From VXNE01 sp963665455 (lineage in GTDB: Bacteria; Pseudomonadota; Gammaproteobacteria; Pseudomonadales; Azotimanducaceae), in the NCBI GenBank assembly GCA_963665455.1, contig OY762279.1:4898001-4962000 (forward strand): a stretch of 64,000 nucleotides of DNA. Reading direction: 5' to 3'. The notes under the pieces were generated by a model. It was not told where the DNA came from. It was given only the letters and a program-made list of their open reading frames with translations, and searched no databases. Each line of letters opens with the position of its first letter. Position 1 is the stretch's first letter. A program made the translations under genes and the position numbers. Below, piece by piece: positions 51,401 to 60,874 of this stretch.

Positions 51401-52200
51401 ACCACCAAATCCGGATGGCGGGCCGCCGCCGGGTCGGGCGTGTGGTCCACCCGCAGCACGTAGGCACCGGTCCGACCGGCATATCCTGCCACCCGCACGT
51501 ACCAACGCCCGGCTTCAAGGGTCCGCCTAATCCGGAAGTTCAAGTTCACGCCACCGTCGTCGTCCTCGGCCACGACGTTTCCGGATGAGTCCACCAGTCG
51601 ACCCGTCGTGTCCATCGTGCCGCTGGTGGCGACCACCGTCTCGCCCCGGGAGGGTAGGTCGAAGCGCCACCAATCCACGTCGCCGCCATAGTCGATGGCG
51701 TCCCGAACGTCCTTCCCCAAACCGATAGGCGTTGCGGCGGCCCGTGAGTCGTCATCGCGGTCGCCGCCGCCACTACCGACGGTCAACTGAGTAGACATGG
51801 TCACGTGGTCCAGCACGGTGTCCAGATCCGGGGGCTGGGACGTGAAGACGTGGACGTAGTAGGTGCCTGATGGCGGGGCGCTGTAATCCAGTTGCCAACG
51901 CAGATTGTAGAAGTAGTAACCGGGCTCTAGGGCACCGTCGTCGGGCTGGCCGTCGATGTGGGTCACGGAGCCACGGGCGACCCGATAGCCGGGTGTGAAT
52001 ATGTCGGGCGCCATCGTCATCCAGACGGTCACATGAATCCTTTTCGATGTCGTATCGGCCGTGTTGTTGCTGATCCGGTCGATCTCGAGCGTCATCAGGT
52101 CGCCGCTGATGTCGTAGCGGACCGTGCCTTCGATGTCTGCTACGCCGGCCCATGCACTCGCCGCGAACAACGATGCGACAAACAGCCCGCCCACGGCCAT
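48415..52200 (-). CDS. Large secreted multidomain protein: PPC, CARDB, FG-GAP repeats, C-terminal WxxV propeller-like repeats
   Basis: A 1,261-residue exported protein. Residues 1-22 (MAVGGLFVASLFAASAWAG) are a signal peptide. Then come a region similar to bacterial pre-peptidase domains, a PPC domain (about 140-240, ending TGAYVLRVDHTPD), a CARDB-like adhesion domain (about 255-360), a poly-Gly linker of about 20 residues, about seven FG-GAP-like repeats (each DGxDDVLLRH followed by W.YYAMDGRRGTL), a Cys-rich domain, a second PPC domain (TGAYGLRVNHTPED), and a last 270 residues with repeated YGNGxWVAxG / SxDGxxW units like BNR or propeller repeats. The role is probably surface binding or adhesion. 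Start is uncertain; a longer frame upstream exists but the signal peptide supports this ATG. Confidence 0.78.
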   Translation of the reverse strand: MAVGGLFVASLFAASAWAGVADIEGTVRYDISGDLMTLEIDRISNNTADTTSKRIHVTVWMTMAPDIFTPGYRVARGSVTHIDGQPDDGALEPGYYFYNLRWQLDYSAPPSGTYYVHVFTSQPPDLDTVLDHVTMSTQLTVGSGGGDRDDDSRAAATPIGLGKDVRDAIDYGGDVDWWRFDLPSRGETVVATSGTMDTTGRLVDSSGNVVAEDDDGGVNLNFRIRRTLEAGRWYVRVAGYAGRTGAYVLRVDHTPDPAAARHPDLVVESPSVSGASLRPGNSFTLSARVRNRGDGESASTTLRYLRSTDASISGSDVSAGTDAVGPLAAGASSSESIQLSAPSAAGTYYFGACVDAVTDESDRGNNCSAAVRVTVSDDGGGGGGGGGGGGGTTPGGGTGGTRTADVGLGGPVTSFRLGDLNQDGRDDVLLRHAEAGGWLYYAMDGRRGTLMRNLGLTENLDYSFAAVGDLNGDGYDDVLLRQVDTGGWLYYGMDGRRGTLYRDNVLPADVRNRLAGVADLNRDGRDEVLLRHSETGAWTYYAVDGLPVEDDLRMTTNLAWRFAGLGDFDGDGYPDVLLRHTDNGQWLYYAMDGQRGRLVRNLGLSANPKWALAGIGDFDGDGRDDVLLRHADSGHWIYYAMDGSRGRLVRNFGVTRNRDWMLAGVGDVNGDGYDDLVLRHTSNGQWLHYAMNGRRGTLVRNPGMTTDEDWTSPATARATPVDDTGGDGFVEDQLDDFAVGLPASCPREVDVCVRDHQCEDGDAVRVTVNGDEVFSGELFNAEHCVTVPVREGANSVELHAINGTAFKGLCDHSDANSGQIDVIGGNEQSQTWMHRGGAGSTANINVTIGGDGPCRPASGGGDDGNDTRDGASALPIGVAADGDLDGPNDVDYWRIEVPSRGRVVIETTGGTNTEGRLEDASGSQLAEDDDGGAGGNFRIEMDLDAGTYYVRVTGAGGGTGAYGLRVNHTPEDAGGGGAGEINLIAFDQYPLFRTSQDGVNWVERRWSFGRRPHAVAFGDGRWLTVGLSGAMYESFDGVNWTTVQECCVGREDDRYGLRDVEFANGRWVAVGRNAILTSTDGRRWSSVSNVDFKDLRDVQYGNGLWVAAGYRVFESSDGLNWAELSERQKTPGCRNFYNVGFANGNWRAPHGGSSGHLCARSEDGTWRSVAKIPLGGVSGIEYGNGHWVAWSLNTWDLVTWKEGTLESMRRVDDIGTNDVLYWNDRWISGGNLLWYNTGDPGVRADWFNTGAAGFRTIGARR

Positions 52201-52900
52201 AGGTCGCCGGGTCCCCACCAACGCAAACGCGCCGCCCAGAAGCGATAGGGACCACGCCAATCGAGAAAACGGGTGGCGCTTGGACTTACAACGCGTCTCG
52301 GACCGTTCGCCCTCTTCTGCTAAGGAAGGAACGCGCGCCCGCCGAGACGACGGCGGACCCCACACCTTTCGATGGTTGTCCGAGGACCAAGGGCGAGGGT
52401 TCGCCGTTATCGGGCGTAGATCGCGTAATGCCCAACGTGAGGGCGGCATCGGCTCCCATCCGTCCAAGTGCCGTAAGACCGGCGCCAAGGCGCCGGGCCA
52501 CTTGTTACCGCACGTAGACACGTGGAAGTCCTGCCTATTCGCCTAGGCTCAGGGAGCTACCCCTCGCCGGGTCTGAGGCTGTTGCATTCAGCAGGTAACC
52601 CGGCAAAGGACGCGGGTTGCCTACATGCGGTAACGGGAGCAAGTGTTATCGGACTCCATTCCGATTGTCAACACCCTGCAACCGGCCCTGCAACCGGCCC
52701 TGCAACCGGCTATGTCGCGAGCAAATTGATCTGTCCGGTTCCCGCACGTCCGGCCCGGTCGTCGCCCAACTCCTCTCCGCTGGCCTCGGGGCGTCACCCG
52801 AAGGGCCGCAGCGCAGCGGAGGACCCGCGAAGCGGGTTGACGCGGCGAGGCACGCGGCGTTCCTGGCACCACGCATCCCGCCGCCAGGCCCGGCGCGTCC
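52201..52900. other. Non-coding stretch between the giant protein and the transposase fragment
   Basis: Only frames without family resemblance are seen. A 12-base unit CCCTGCAACCGG is repeated three times in tandem at 52674-52709. The segment also holds the upstream region of the 1,261-residue gene, in which I could not identify a convincing promoter. Confidence 0.45.
52674..52709 (+). repeat. Three tandem copies of a 12-base unit
   Basis: CCCTGCAACCGG occurs three times without spacers. There is no spacer/repeat alternation, so it is a short direct tandem array, not CRISPR. Confidence 0.9.
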
Positions 52901-52904
52901 GCGA

Positions 52905-53130
52905 GCACGCCGCCGGTCGCGTCGTGCCGCGCCAGCCGCCGCGGCCCGTGGAACACCGACAACGTGCCGTCCGCGTGCTCGTGCACGCGGATCCGCCGCT
53001 CGACGTAGCGCCCACCGTCGCCCGCACGAACTGCATCGGGCTGGCCTTGTCCACCTTGTCGCCCACCGTCGGCGTGCGCCGGCAGTGCGACGCGGGGTCC
53101 GTGTACGGGCTGCAGAACAACCCTCGCGCC
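52905..53130 (-). pseudogene. Transposase fragment, 3' part
   Basis: On the minus strand one frame encodes VGDKVDKASPMQFVRA and another RYVERRIRVHEHADGTLSVF then HGPRRLARHDATGG, joined by a frameshift near 53015. This resembles the C-terminal end of ISNCY/IS481-type DDE transposases, where a beta-strand-rich tail follows the catalytic core. The catalytic part is absent here; a 5' part of a similar transposase is at 45.1-45.5 kb. The family call is moderate. Confidence 0.5.
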
Positions 53131-53335
53131 AAGCCCATCGCGGACCTCGATGCGGCGCAACGTGGGCCTATCGAACACGGTCCGACTCCCGCGGGACGCA
53201 ACCCGGCGCATCATCCCGCTACCCGTCGGCGTCATACATGATCAACCACCTTGCGGCCGCGAGAGGCGTGCGGTGATCCAGGTTCGGTGATGGCATGGTA
53301 GGGTTGCCTTCGGCGTCGCATCAGGGAGCCCGCCC

Positions 53336-54124
53336 ATGACCGCTGTTCGCTTGCCCACCGAGTGCATGGACGTGATCCCCGAGTGGCGGGAAGGGATGGG
53401 ATCGCTCGGGTCACGCACGTTGGAGCTGTCCGGGGGCACCGACAGAGTGTTCGGGGCCATCGTGGGGTGCCTCGCCGACCGGTTCCGCAAGTCCTTCTAC
53501 GACATCGCGCGCGGCATTGCGCTCTTCATGGCACCAAGCGCGATGCATGAGCGCAGCGCGCGGGGGGCCCTCGAGTTGGTGCAGGCGCTTTGCGAGTGTG
53601 TTGGCCTCGCCGTTGTGCCCATGGGCGCGGCGACCGCACGTACGGCGGACGACTCAGCGGCGGCCGACCCCGACGAGTCGTTTTTCATCGGCCCACGTGC
53701 CGAGCGCTTCCTTCGGATCCAACAGGCGGATGGACTCGACGCAGCGGTCGCCGAGATGGGCAACGCGCCCCGGGACCTCGTGATCGAGGTGGAGCACACA
53801 CGCCGCAACACGGCCAAACGCCTCGTCTATCGGGATGCCGGCATAGGCGAGCTATGGGAGCTCGCGACCGGCGCCTCCGGACGCGCTCCCGCCATCTGGG
53901 ATCTACAGGCCGGCGACGCTCCCCAGCGAGTTGATCGCTCGCGGGTGCTCCCGGGCGCGCGGGCATCCGCGCTCCCCGCAGCCTTGACCGAGCTGCGGAG
54001 GATTGGCGGGCTCGTCGCACTGGTGCGCAGGGTAGCGCAGGGAGAATCCATCGATGCGGAGCTCATGGCGGCGGTGGGCATGAGCCGAGGCCCCGGGAGC
54101 AGGACCGAGGAGAGCCAGCCGTAA
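53336..54124 (+). CDS. Uma2-like protein with a DUF820-type region
   Basis: A 262-residue protein. Residues 60-110 are helical; the segment ESFFIGPRAERFLRIQQADG then RDLVIEVEHTRRNTAKRLVY and AGIGELWELATGASG follows the Uma2 core: an acidic residue, then Asp-Leu-Val-Ile-Glu-Val, then Tyr/Ala-Gly-x-x-Glu-Leu-Trp. It thus belongs to the PD-(D/E)XK-like Uma2 superfamily, but the usual Ser-Pro-Ser after the Glu is replaced by His-Thr-Arg. A broken copy of its 3' two thirds is at 45.5-45.9 kb. The product lacks a coiled-coil tail. Start is the ATG of MTAVRLPTE. Confidence 0.75.
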   Translation: MTAVRLPTECMDVIPEWREGMGSLGSRTLELSGGTDRVFGAIVGCLADRFRKSFYDIARGIALFMAPSAMHERSARGALELVQALCECVGLAVVPMGAATARTADDSAAADPDESFFIGPRAERFLRIQQADGLDAAVAEMGNAPRDLVIEVEHTRRNTAKRLVYRDAGIGELWELATGASGRAPAIWDLQAGDAPQRVDRSRVLPGARASALPAALTELRRIGGLVALVRRVAQGESIDAELMAAVGMSRGPGSRTEESQP

Positions 54125-54194
54125 CGCGCCGCGTAGCGGTAATCCGGCCTCCCGCGCCAACTTCCCCGCGGGGGTTCGCCATGGCGGACCGCCG

Positions 54195-54365
54195 TTAGGC
54201 TGGCCGGTCGGGCTGCCGGCCAGTGAATCCCTCGAACAGTCCCTCCAAGCGCGCCATGCGCTCGCGAAGATCCCCAATGTCACGCCGCAGCGGCGCCACG
54301 GTGGCCAGATTCAAACCCGCGAGCATGACTCCGACGGTGATAATGCCGATCAATTCAGGGCTCAT
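54195..54365 (-). CDS. Small single-pass membrane protein
   Basis: A 56-residue protein starting MSPELIGIITVGVMLAGLNL, one transmembrane helix (about residues 5-25), followed by a short charged amphipathic helix with RDIGDLRERMARLEGLFEGF that could form a coiled coil. Small proteins of this design (one helix plus a short heptad tail) are common next to mobile or toxin genes in proteobacteria and are uncharacterised. GGAAGAG lies about 9 bases upstream of the ATG. It follows the Uma2-like gene in convergent orientation. Confidence 0.6.
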   Translation of the reverse strand: MSPELIGIITVGVMLAGLNLATVAPLRRDIGDLRERMARLEGLFEGFTGRQPDRPA

Positions 54366-54500
54366 CCTTGATCTCTTCCCGAATGGCGGCTCCCGATTTG
54401 TCGGAGCCATCGAGTGCCATTCTTGGGTTCAACCGGGAGCTCGTCAAGGCCGCTTCGGATTCAGTTGCTCGCCCCGGGCTTCGGTGGCCGGTCCGGCGCG

Positions 54501-55903
<1,403 letters not shown>

Positions 55904-55907
<4 letters not shown>

Positions 55908-56953
55908 GCCTTTGGTTGCTCCAGCGGCAGGTACAGGGAGAAGACGGTGCGCCCCGGCGTGCTGTCGCACTCTAGGACGCCGTGGTGTTGCCCGACGATG
56001 TTCTGGGTGATCGAGAGCCCGAGCCCGGTGCCCTCGGGCCGGCCACTGATCATGGGATAGTAGATGCGGTCGGCGATGTCCGCGGGGATGCCCGGACCGT
56101 TGTCCACGACATCGACGCGCACCACCACGCGGTGGCGGTGGGGGCCGATGGTGAATTGCCGCACGGCCCGGGTCGTGAGTTCGATGCGCGGATCGGCCGT
56201 CTCCGCGAGGGCCTCCTGGGCGTTGCGCAGGATGTTGAGGCACGCCTGCACGAGCTTGCCGAAGTCGCCCTCCAGCTCCGGCAGCCCGAGGTCGTAGTCC
56301 CGGGCGAAGGCGATTCGCCCCGGCGCCTCCGCGTCGATCAACTGGAAGACATGCTCCAGCACACGGTGGATGTTCAGCGGCTCGAAGCGGGGCTTCTCGT
56401 TCGACCCGAGCATCCGGTCCACCAGGTTCCGGAGCCGGTCCGCCTCGTCGATGATGACCCGGGTGTACTCCCGCTCCGCATCGGAGCGAAGTTCGCGATC
56501 AAGCAGCTGCGCGGCGCCCCGGATGCCCCCGAGGGGGTTCTTGATCTCGTGGGCGAGGCCCCGGATCAGCTTGCGCGTGGTCTCCTGCAGGGCGACGTGC
56601 CGGTCGTCCCGGTTAATCCGGAGGAAGCGATCCAATGGCTCAATCTCGATCAGCAGCGCGTCGGCGCCCAGGCGCTCGACGGAGTAGTGAGCCCGCTGCT
56701 CGTGCCGGCCATTGCTCACCAGCACGGCTTCGCGTTTCGTGAATGGCTGGCCCGAGTCCAAGGTGTTACGCAACACCGTCGCCTGCTCCGCCGGGTCGAT
56801 GTAGAGCTGGCGCACCTCCTTGCCGAGCACGCGATGGGCGGACTTGCCGAACAGCGACTCCGCCGCCTGGTTGAGATACGTCACGCGCAGCATGTTGTCG
56901 AGCACGACCACGGCCGTGGCGAGTTGGTCGAGCACCTCCTGGGCGTTGGCCAT
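55904..56953 (-). CDS. glnL: Nitrogen regulation sensor histidine kinase NtrB
   Basis: A 349-residue cytoplasmic kinase without membrane segments. The N-terminal PAS domain (about residues 5-115) has VVVLDNMLRVTYLNQAAES. The H-box is RGLAHEIKNPLGGIRGAAQ with the phospho-acceptor His; the N, G1 and G2 boxes are NILRNAQEAL, VVDNGPGIP and GTGLGLSITQ. It would phosphorylate NtrC under nitrogen limitation and be turned off by PII. It is coupled to glnG by overlap. The DUF4124 gene is about 117 bases upstream on the same strand. Confidence 0.95.
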
Positions 56954-57070
56954 CGCTTCGTCGCGTCTGTCGTCGCGGGTGCGGGCGGATCACGGTGGGG
57001 GAGAATGCAATTTTCGGTCCAAGCCGGGGCCGCGACCGCCTGGGCATGCCGAGAACGTCCGTGCACCAAT

Positions 57071-57640
57071 CTAGTGCATTCGGGTTCCCCGAGCAATCGA
57101 CACGGACGCACGCAACATGTGAAAGCGCGTCACCGGGCTTTGCTTGGCGACCGCGCCCTCCGCGTCGACCACGTCCATGCGGATCTCGTGGAGCCCGCGC
57201 GCCACCGCCACGAGCGGACAGCCCAAGTGACCGGCGCCATCGGCCGAACAGGACACGGGCCTACCGTCGAAGGAGAGCACCGGCCGGTGACCATTGCGCA
57301 GCCCCGGAACGATCCGACCCCTGACGCGGACCTCCCCGCCATTGGCCCGCACCGTCGCGCCCGGGGCGGGAAAGACGATCTCAACGGATTCGTACGGCCA
57401 CGGTTCGCCGACGGCGGACGGCGTGGAGGCAACGCCGTGTCCCGGTTCGGGTGCTTCGCCCGCAACGTAGGTGTTGACACGCCCCATGGGCAGGGGCTCC
57501 GCGCCCGGTGCGGCGCGGTCCGAGAACGCGACGTGGCCGGCGTCGTCCACGGTCTTGTACACCGGGGCCTCCGCCGCCGCTGCCGCCGCGCACATCGCCA
57601 ACACTGTGATGGTTCGCCGCACTGGACGCTCCAAGGCCAT
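57071..57640 (-). CDS. DUF4124 domain protein, exported
   Basis: A 189-residue protein with an N-terminal signal peptide (TITVLAMCAAAAAA) and the DUF4124 start APVYKTVDDAGHVAFSDRAA, a Tyr-Lys-x-x-Asp-x-x-Gly-x-x-x-Phe-Ser-Asp motif. The rest of the protein is beta-rich, with PWPYESVEIVFPAPGATVRA and Cys-containing PVSCSADGAGHLGCP, which could form a disulfide in the periplasm. A DUF4124 gene between glnA and ntrB is a common arrangement in gammaproteobacteria, and helps the taxonomic guess. Function unknown. Confidence 0.85.
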   Translation of the reverse strand: MALERPVRRTITVLAMCAAAAAAEAPVYKTVDDAGHVAFSDRAAPGAEPLPMGRVNTYVAGEAPEPGHGVASTPSAVGEPWPYESVEIVFPAPGATVRANGGEVRVRGRIVPGLRNGHRPVLSFDGRPVSCSADGAGHLGCPLVAVARGLHEIRMDVVDAEGAVAKQSPVTRFHMLRASVSIARGTRMH

Positions 57641-57668
57641 CGAGGACGTTTAGTGTGGCCCCAAACAC

Positions 57669-57704
57669 ACAGGCCCCGTTACCGTGATCGGCAACGGGGC
57701 CTGT
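57669..57704 (-). terminator. glnA terminator
   Basis: A perfect 12-bp stem, ACAGGCCCCGTT and AACGGGGCCTGT, around a 12-base loop, directly downstream of the glnA stop. A short T-containing stretch (GTGTTT) follows on the minus strand, weaker than a full T run, but the stem is very stable. Confidence 0.8.
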
Positions 57705-57728
57705 AGGAAAACGCCTCTACGCGCCGCG

Positions 57729-59141
57729 TCAGACGGAGTAGTACATCTCGAACTCGGCCGGATGCGTCGTCATGCGCAGCACCTCGACCTCCTCCTCCTT
57801 GAGTTCGATGTAGCCGTCGATCTGATCGTCGCTGAAGACGCCGCCCGCGGTGAGGAAGGCACGGTCGCCGTCGAGCGCCTCAAGCGCCGCGTCGAGGGAC
57901 GCGCACACCGTCGGCACCCCTTCGAGTTCCTCCGGGGCCAGATCGTAGAGATCCTTGTCGAACGGGTCGCCGGGGTGAATCTGGTTCTGGATGCCGTCGA
58001 GGCCCGCCATCAGCATGGCCGCGAACATCAGGTACGGGTTGCCCGCCGAGTCCGGGAACCGCACCTCCGTGCGGTAGCCGTTCGGGTTGCCGCCCTGCAC
58101 GTACGGGATGCGAATGGAAGCCGAGCGGTTGCGCGCGGAATAGGCGAGCAGCACCGGCGCCTCGAACCCCGGCACGAGGCGCTTGTAGGAGTTCGTGGTC
58201 GCGTTGGTGAACGCGTTGATCGCCTGCGCGTGCTTGATGATCCCGCCGATGTAGTAGAGCGCGGTGTCGGAGAGGCCCGCGTAGCCATCGCCGAAGAAGA
58301 CGTTCTCGCCGTTCGAGGAAATCGACTGGTGCACGTGCATCCCGTTGCCGTTGTCGCCCACGAGGGGCTTCGGCATGAAGGTCGCCGTCTTGCCGCAGGC
58401 ATGGGCAACGTTGTGCACGCAGTACTTGTAGATCTGTAGTTCGTCGGCCTTCTTCACCAGCGTGTTGAAGCGCACGCCGATCTCCGCCTGGCAGGCCGTG
58501 CCCACCTCGTGATGGTGCACTTCGACGTCGAGGCCCATCGACTGCATGGTGCTGCACATGGCGTTGCGCAGGTCGAGGGCCGAGTCGACCGGCGGCACGG
58601 GGAAATAGCCGCCCTTCACCTTCGGCCGGTGCCCGAGGTTGCCGCCCTCGAACTCCGAGTCAGATTCCCACGCCGCCTCCTCGGCCGAAATCGCGTACGA
58701 GGCACCCGACATGTCCACCTTCCAGCGCACGTCGTCGAAGACGAAGAACTCGGCCTCGGGACCGAAGTACGCCGTGTCGCCGATGCCGGTGGACGCGAGG
58801 TATTTCTCGGCGAGCTTCGCCGTCGAGCGCGGGTCGCGGCCATAGGGCTGCATCGTGCTCGGCTCGATGATGTCGCAGCGCAGGTTGACGGTGGTTTCGT
58901 CGCGGAACGGGTCCAGCACCGGGGTGCTGTCGTCCGGCAGCAGCATCATGTCCGACTCGTTGATCGACTTCCAACCCGCAATGGACGAACCGTCGAACAT
59001 GATGCCGTCCGCGAACATGTCCTCGTCCACCCGGCTCGCCGGGAGGGTGGTGTGCTGCTCCTTGCCCCGTGGGTCCGTGAACCGCAGGTCCACCCACTTG
59101 GCATCGTTGTCCGCAATCAGCTTGATGGTGTTTTCCGACAT
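57729..59141 (-). CDS. glnA: Glutamine synthetase, type I
   Basis: A 470-residue enzyme that makes glutamine from glutamate, ammonia and ATP as a dodecamer. Signatures are FDGSSIAGWKSINESDMML, the ATP-binding KPLVGDNGNGMHVHQSI, and the adenylylation loop DKDLYDLAPEELEGVP with the Tyr that is AMP-modified in type I-beta enzymes. This means activity control by GlnE is expected. AGGAGA precedes the ATG. A sigma-54 promoter and two NtrC-like sites upstream place it under NtrBC control. The gene is followed by a terminator, then the DUF4124, ntrB and ntrC genes. Confidence 0.97.
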   Translation of the reverse strand: MSENTIKLIADNDAKWVDLRFTDPRGKEQHTTLPASRVDEDMFADGIMFDGSSIAGWKSINESDMMLLPDDSTPVLDPFRDETTVNLRCDIIEPSTMQPYGRDPRSTAKLAEKYLASTGIGDTAYFGPEAEFFVFDDVRWKVDMSGASYAISAEEAAWESDSEFEGGNLGHRPKVKGGYFPVPPVDSALDLRNAMCSTMQSMGLDVEVHHHEVGTACQAEIGVRFNTLVKKADELQIYKYCVHNVAHACGKTATFMPKPLVGDNGNGMHVHQSISSNGENVFFGDGYAGLSDTALYYIGGIIKHAQAINAFTNATTNSYKRLVPGFEAPVLLAYSARNRSASIRIPYVQGGNPNGYRTEVRFPDSAGNPYLMFAAMLMAGLDGIQNQIHPGDPFDKDLYDLAPEELEGVPTVCASLDAALEALDGDRAFLTAGGVFSDDQIDGYIELKEEEVEVLRMTTHPAEFEMYYSV

Positions 59142-59228
59142 TTGCACTTCTCTCCTGGAGAACCGTTCCTCTTGGAATCCGCCGCGCCACGCCGACCGGC
59201 TGTCGGTGCGACTCCCACATTCGCATAA

Positions 59229-59244
59229 GGCAAATTCAATGCCA
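59229..59244 (-). promoter_or_regulatory. Sigma-54 promoter of glnA
   Basis: On the minus strand TGGCATTGAATTTGCC fits the consensus TGGCAC-N5-TTGC, with GG (59243-59242) and GC (59231-59230) separated by exactly 10 bases. The start site would be about 12 bases after GC, leaving a leader of about 75 bases before the glnA ATG. Confidence 0.8.
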
Positions 59245-59352
59245 CCGCACGTGCCGGCCCCGAAGCGGCCCGAAAGGGGCCTCGAAACGGGGCACGAACC
59301 CCCAATGCGGCGCCGTCCAGCGCCTCGTGGTCGAGCAACGACTGCCATGACA

Positions 59353-59369
59353 TGCCGCCGTTTGGTGCA
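59353..59369 (-). promoter_or_regulatory. NtrC-like binding site, proximal
   Basis: TGCCGCCGTTTGGTGCA; the right half TGGTGCA matches the NtrC consensus TGCACC-N5-GGTGCA perfectly, the left half partly. It is centred about 140 bases upstream of the predicted start of transcription. Confidence 0.5.
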
Positions 59370-59383
59370 CGGCATCCGCCGGG

Positions 59384-59400
59384 AGCACCATCCTTGTGCA
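59384..59400 (-). promoter_or_regulatory. NtrC-like binding site, distal
   Basis: AGCACCATCCTTGTGCA agrees with TGCACCATATTGGTGCA at 13 of 17 positions. It lies 31 bases (three helical turns) from the proximal site, which suits cooperative NtrC binding. Confidence 0.6.
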
Positions 59401-59433
59401 TTCCCCGCGCGCCCGCTCGACCCGCGATGGCGG

Positions 59434-59712
59434 TCAAGTCTCGCACACTTCCACGCGGATGCGTATCTCCTCGCCCTCGCGCGCGCTCAAGACCACCCGG
59501 TGGCCATGCACGCGGCACCAAGCGGGGATGTCGTGCAGAACGCCCGGGTCGGTGGCCAGCACGTCCAGCAGCGCCCCGGGCGCTAGGGTGCGCACGCGGT
59601 CCTGGGTGCGGATCACCGGCAGCGGACAGAGCAGGCCGCGCGCGTCCAGGCGTTCGGCATCCCCTTCGCCCCCCGAGACGGCGTGTTCGTCCGCCAGCCC
59701 CTCGCTAGACAT
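59434..59712 (-). CDS. TusA family sulfur-carrier protein
   Basis: A 92-residue protein with the TusA fold. RLDARGLLCPLPVIRTQDRV has the Cys-Pro-x-Pro sulfur-carrying motif; VLATDPGVLHDIPAWCRVHG is the second family segment. It accepts persulfide sulfur and passes it on for tRNA thiolation or other use. Its ATG overlaps the end of the PP-loop gene by 8 bases, so the two are one unit; the TusA protein likely hands sulfur to that enzyme. Confidence 0.9.
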   Translation of the reverse strand: MSSEGLADEHAVSGGEGDAERLDARGLLCPLPVIRTQDRVRTLAPGALLDVLATDPGVLHDIPAWCRVHGHRVVLSAREGEEIRIRVEVCET

Positions 59713-60748
59713 GCCAAGTGCCGGGAATCTCCGCCGGCTTGAGCGGCGCGACGTTCAGGAGCTCCACCACGCCATCCGGGTGGTGCACGCTCACCTCCAC
59801 CTCCGCGTCGTCGCGCCCCTGGCCGTACCGCGCGAGCACCCGGGCCGCCAGGGCCACATCGGACCGCTCCGGCGTGCCGTCCACCAACGCGAGCGGCCCG
59901 GCGACCCGGGCGGTGCGCATGTGGAGGAAACGCTTGCGGTATCCCTCGAGGAACCGGTTCTCGCCCTCCTCCCGGCCGACGATCAGCTTGAAGTGACGCG
60001 CCGGACGGATGTGGCGCCCCACCTTGAGCAGCATGATGTCGTCGAGTTCGTAGTCGCGCTCGCCCCGGGCCTCCCACAGATCCGCGAGCTTGGCCGAATA
60101 CCGCTCGTCGGTGAGGAAGCAGCAGCCACCCGCCGGCTGCGCGTAGTCGGTGAGTCCGAACGACTCCGCGAGGGCGATCTGCGGCTTGCGGTTGCGGCCA
60201 TGGAAGTCGAACAGCGCCGCGCGGTCCACCCATCCCTCCCGTTCGGGCCGGGTCGGCAGCAGGTTTTTCGCGCAGAGCGGGCGCAGCAGGAGGTCGTCCG
60301 CCCCGGACTCCCGGGCGACGATGGGCATGGTCTCCTTGCGCTGGGACTTCGGCCGTTGCCCGATTACCTCGCCGGTCACGATGAAGTCGAAACCATGCTC
60401 GTCCATGAAGCCCCAGGCGAGGGCCTTGTTGACCATGAAGATCTTGCAGTCGAGACACGGGTTCAAGTGCTGCCCGTAGCCGTGCTTCGGGTTGAGCACG
60501 ACGTCCTTGTATTCCGAGGACACGTCGATGATGTGCAGGGGAATGCCCAACTGCTCCGCCACCCACAGGGCGTTGTTGCGCTTCGCCTTGGCGCGGTCCT
60601 TCCGGCGGATGGCATGGGTGTGCCCCTCCACACAGAAACCCGTGTAGAAATTGAGGCCCTCCACGTGCACGCCCTGCTCCATGACGACCTTAGCGGCCAA
60701 CATGGAGTCGAGGCCGCCGGAGATGAGCGCGATCGCCTTCTTCTTCAT
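59705..60748 (-). CDS. PP-loop ATPase, MnmA/ThiI-related tRNA thiolation-type protein
   Basis: A 347-residue protein with N-terminal ALISGGLDSMLAAKV, the PP-loop pyrophosphatase motif Ser-Gly-Gly-x-Asp-Ser. LNPCLDCKIFMVNKALA contains Cys-Leu-Asp-Cys, and HVEGLNFYTGFCVEG another Cys; PAGGCCFLTDERYS has paired Cys near residue 210. This is the MnmA-like family often called tRNA (5-methylaminomethyl-2-thiouridylate)-methyltransferase in annotations, though true MnmA has a different C-terminus. A role in making a thiolated base with the TusA protein is probable. Full-length for the family. Confidence 0.82.
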   Translation of the reverse strand: MKKKAIALISGGLDSMLAAKVVMEQGVHVEGLNFYTGFCVEGHTHAIRRKDRAKAKRNNALWVAEQLGIPLHIIDVSSEYKDVVLNPKHGYGQHLNPCLDCKIFMVNKALAWGFMDEHGFDFIVTGEVIGQRPKSQRKETMPIVARESGADDLLLRPLCAKNLLPTRPEREGWVDRAALFDFHGRNRKPQIALAESFGLTDYAQPAGGCCFLTDERYSAKLADLWEARGERDYELDDIMLLKVGRHIRPARHFKLIVGREEGENRFLEGYRKRFLHMRTARVAGPLALVDGTPERSDVALAARVLARYGQGRDDAEVEVSVHHPDGVVELLNVAPLKPAEIPGTWHV

Positions 60749-60874
60749 GCGTCTATTTTAGTGCCTTTGCCCAGTGTGTTCGTCGCGCTCCGGCCCCGCG
60801 ATTGCGGCTCGCAACGCCCGACGCCATCATTGCCGAAACCGACCGCGGCATGCCGCGCCAGCACCGGACGCTCC

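Noticed and set aside
52674..52709. Possible CRISPR-like repeats
   Set aside because: Units are 12 bases, adjacent and without spacers; no cas gene is near.
52617..53276. Plus-strand frame containing PCNR repeats
   Set aside because: The repeats come from the 12-base tandem array; the rest is antisense to the transposase fragment and matches nothing.
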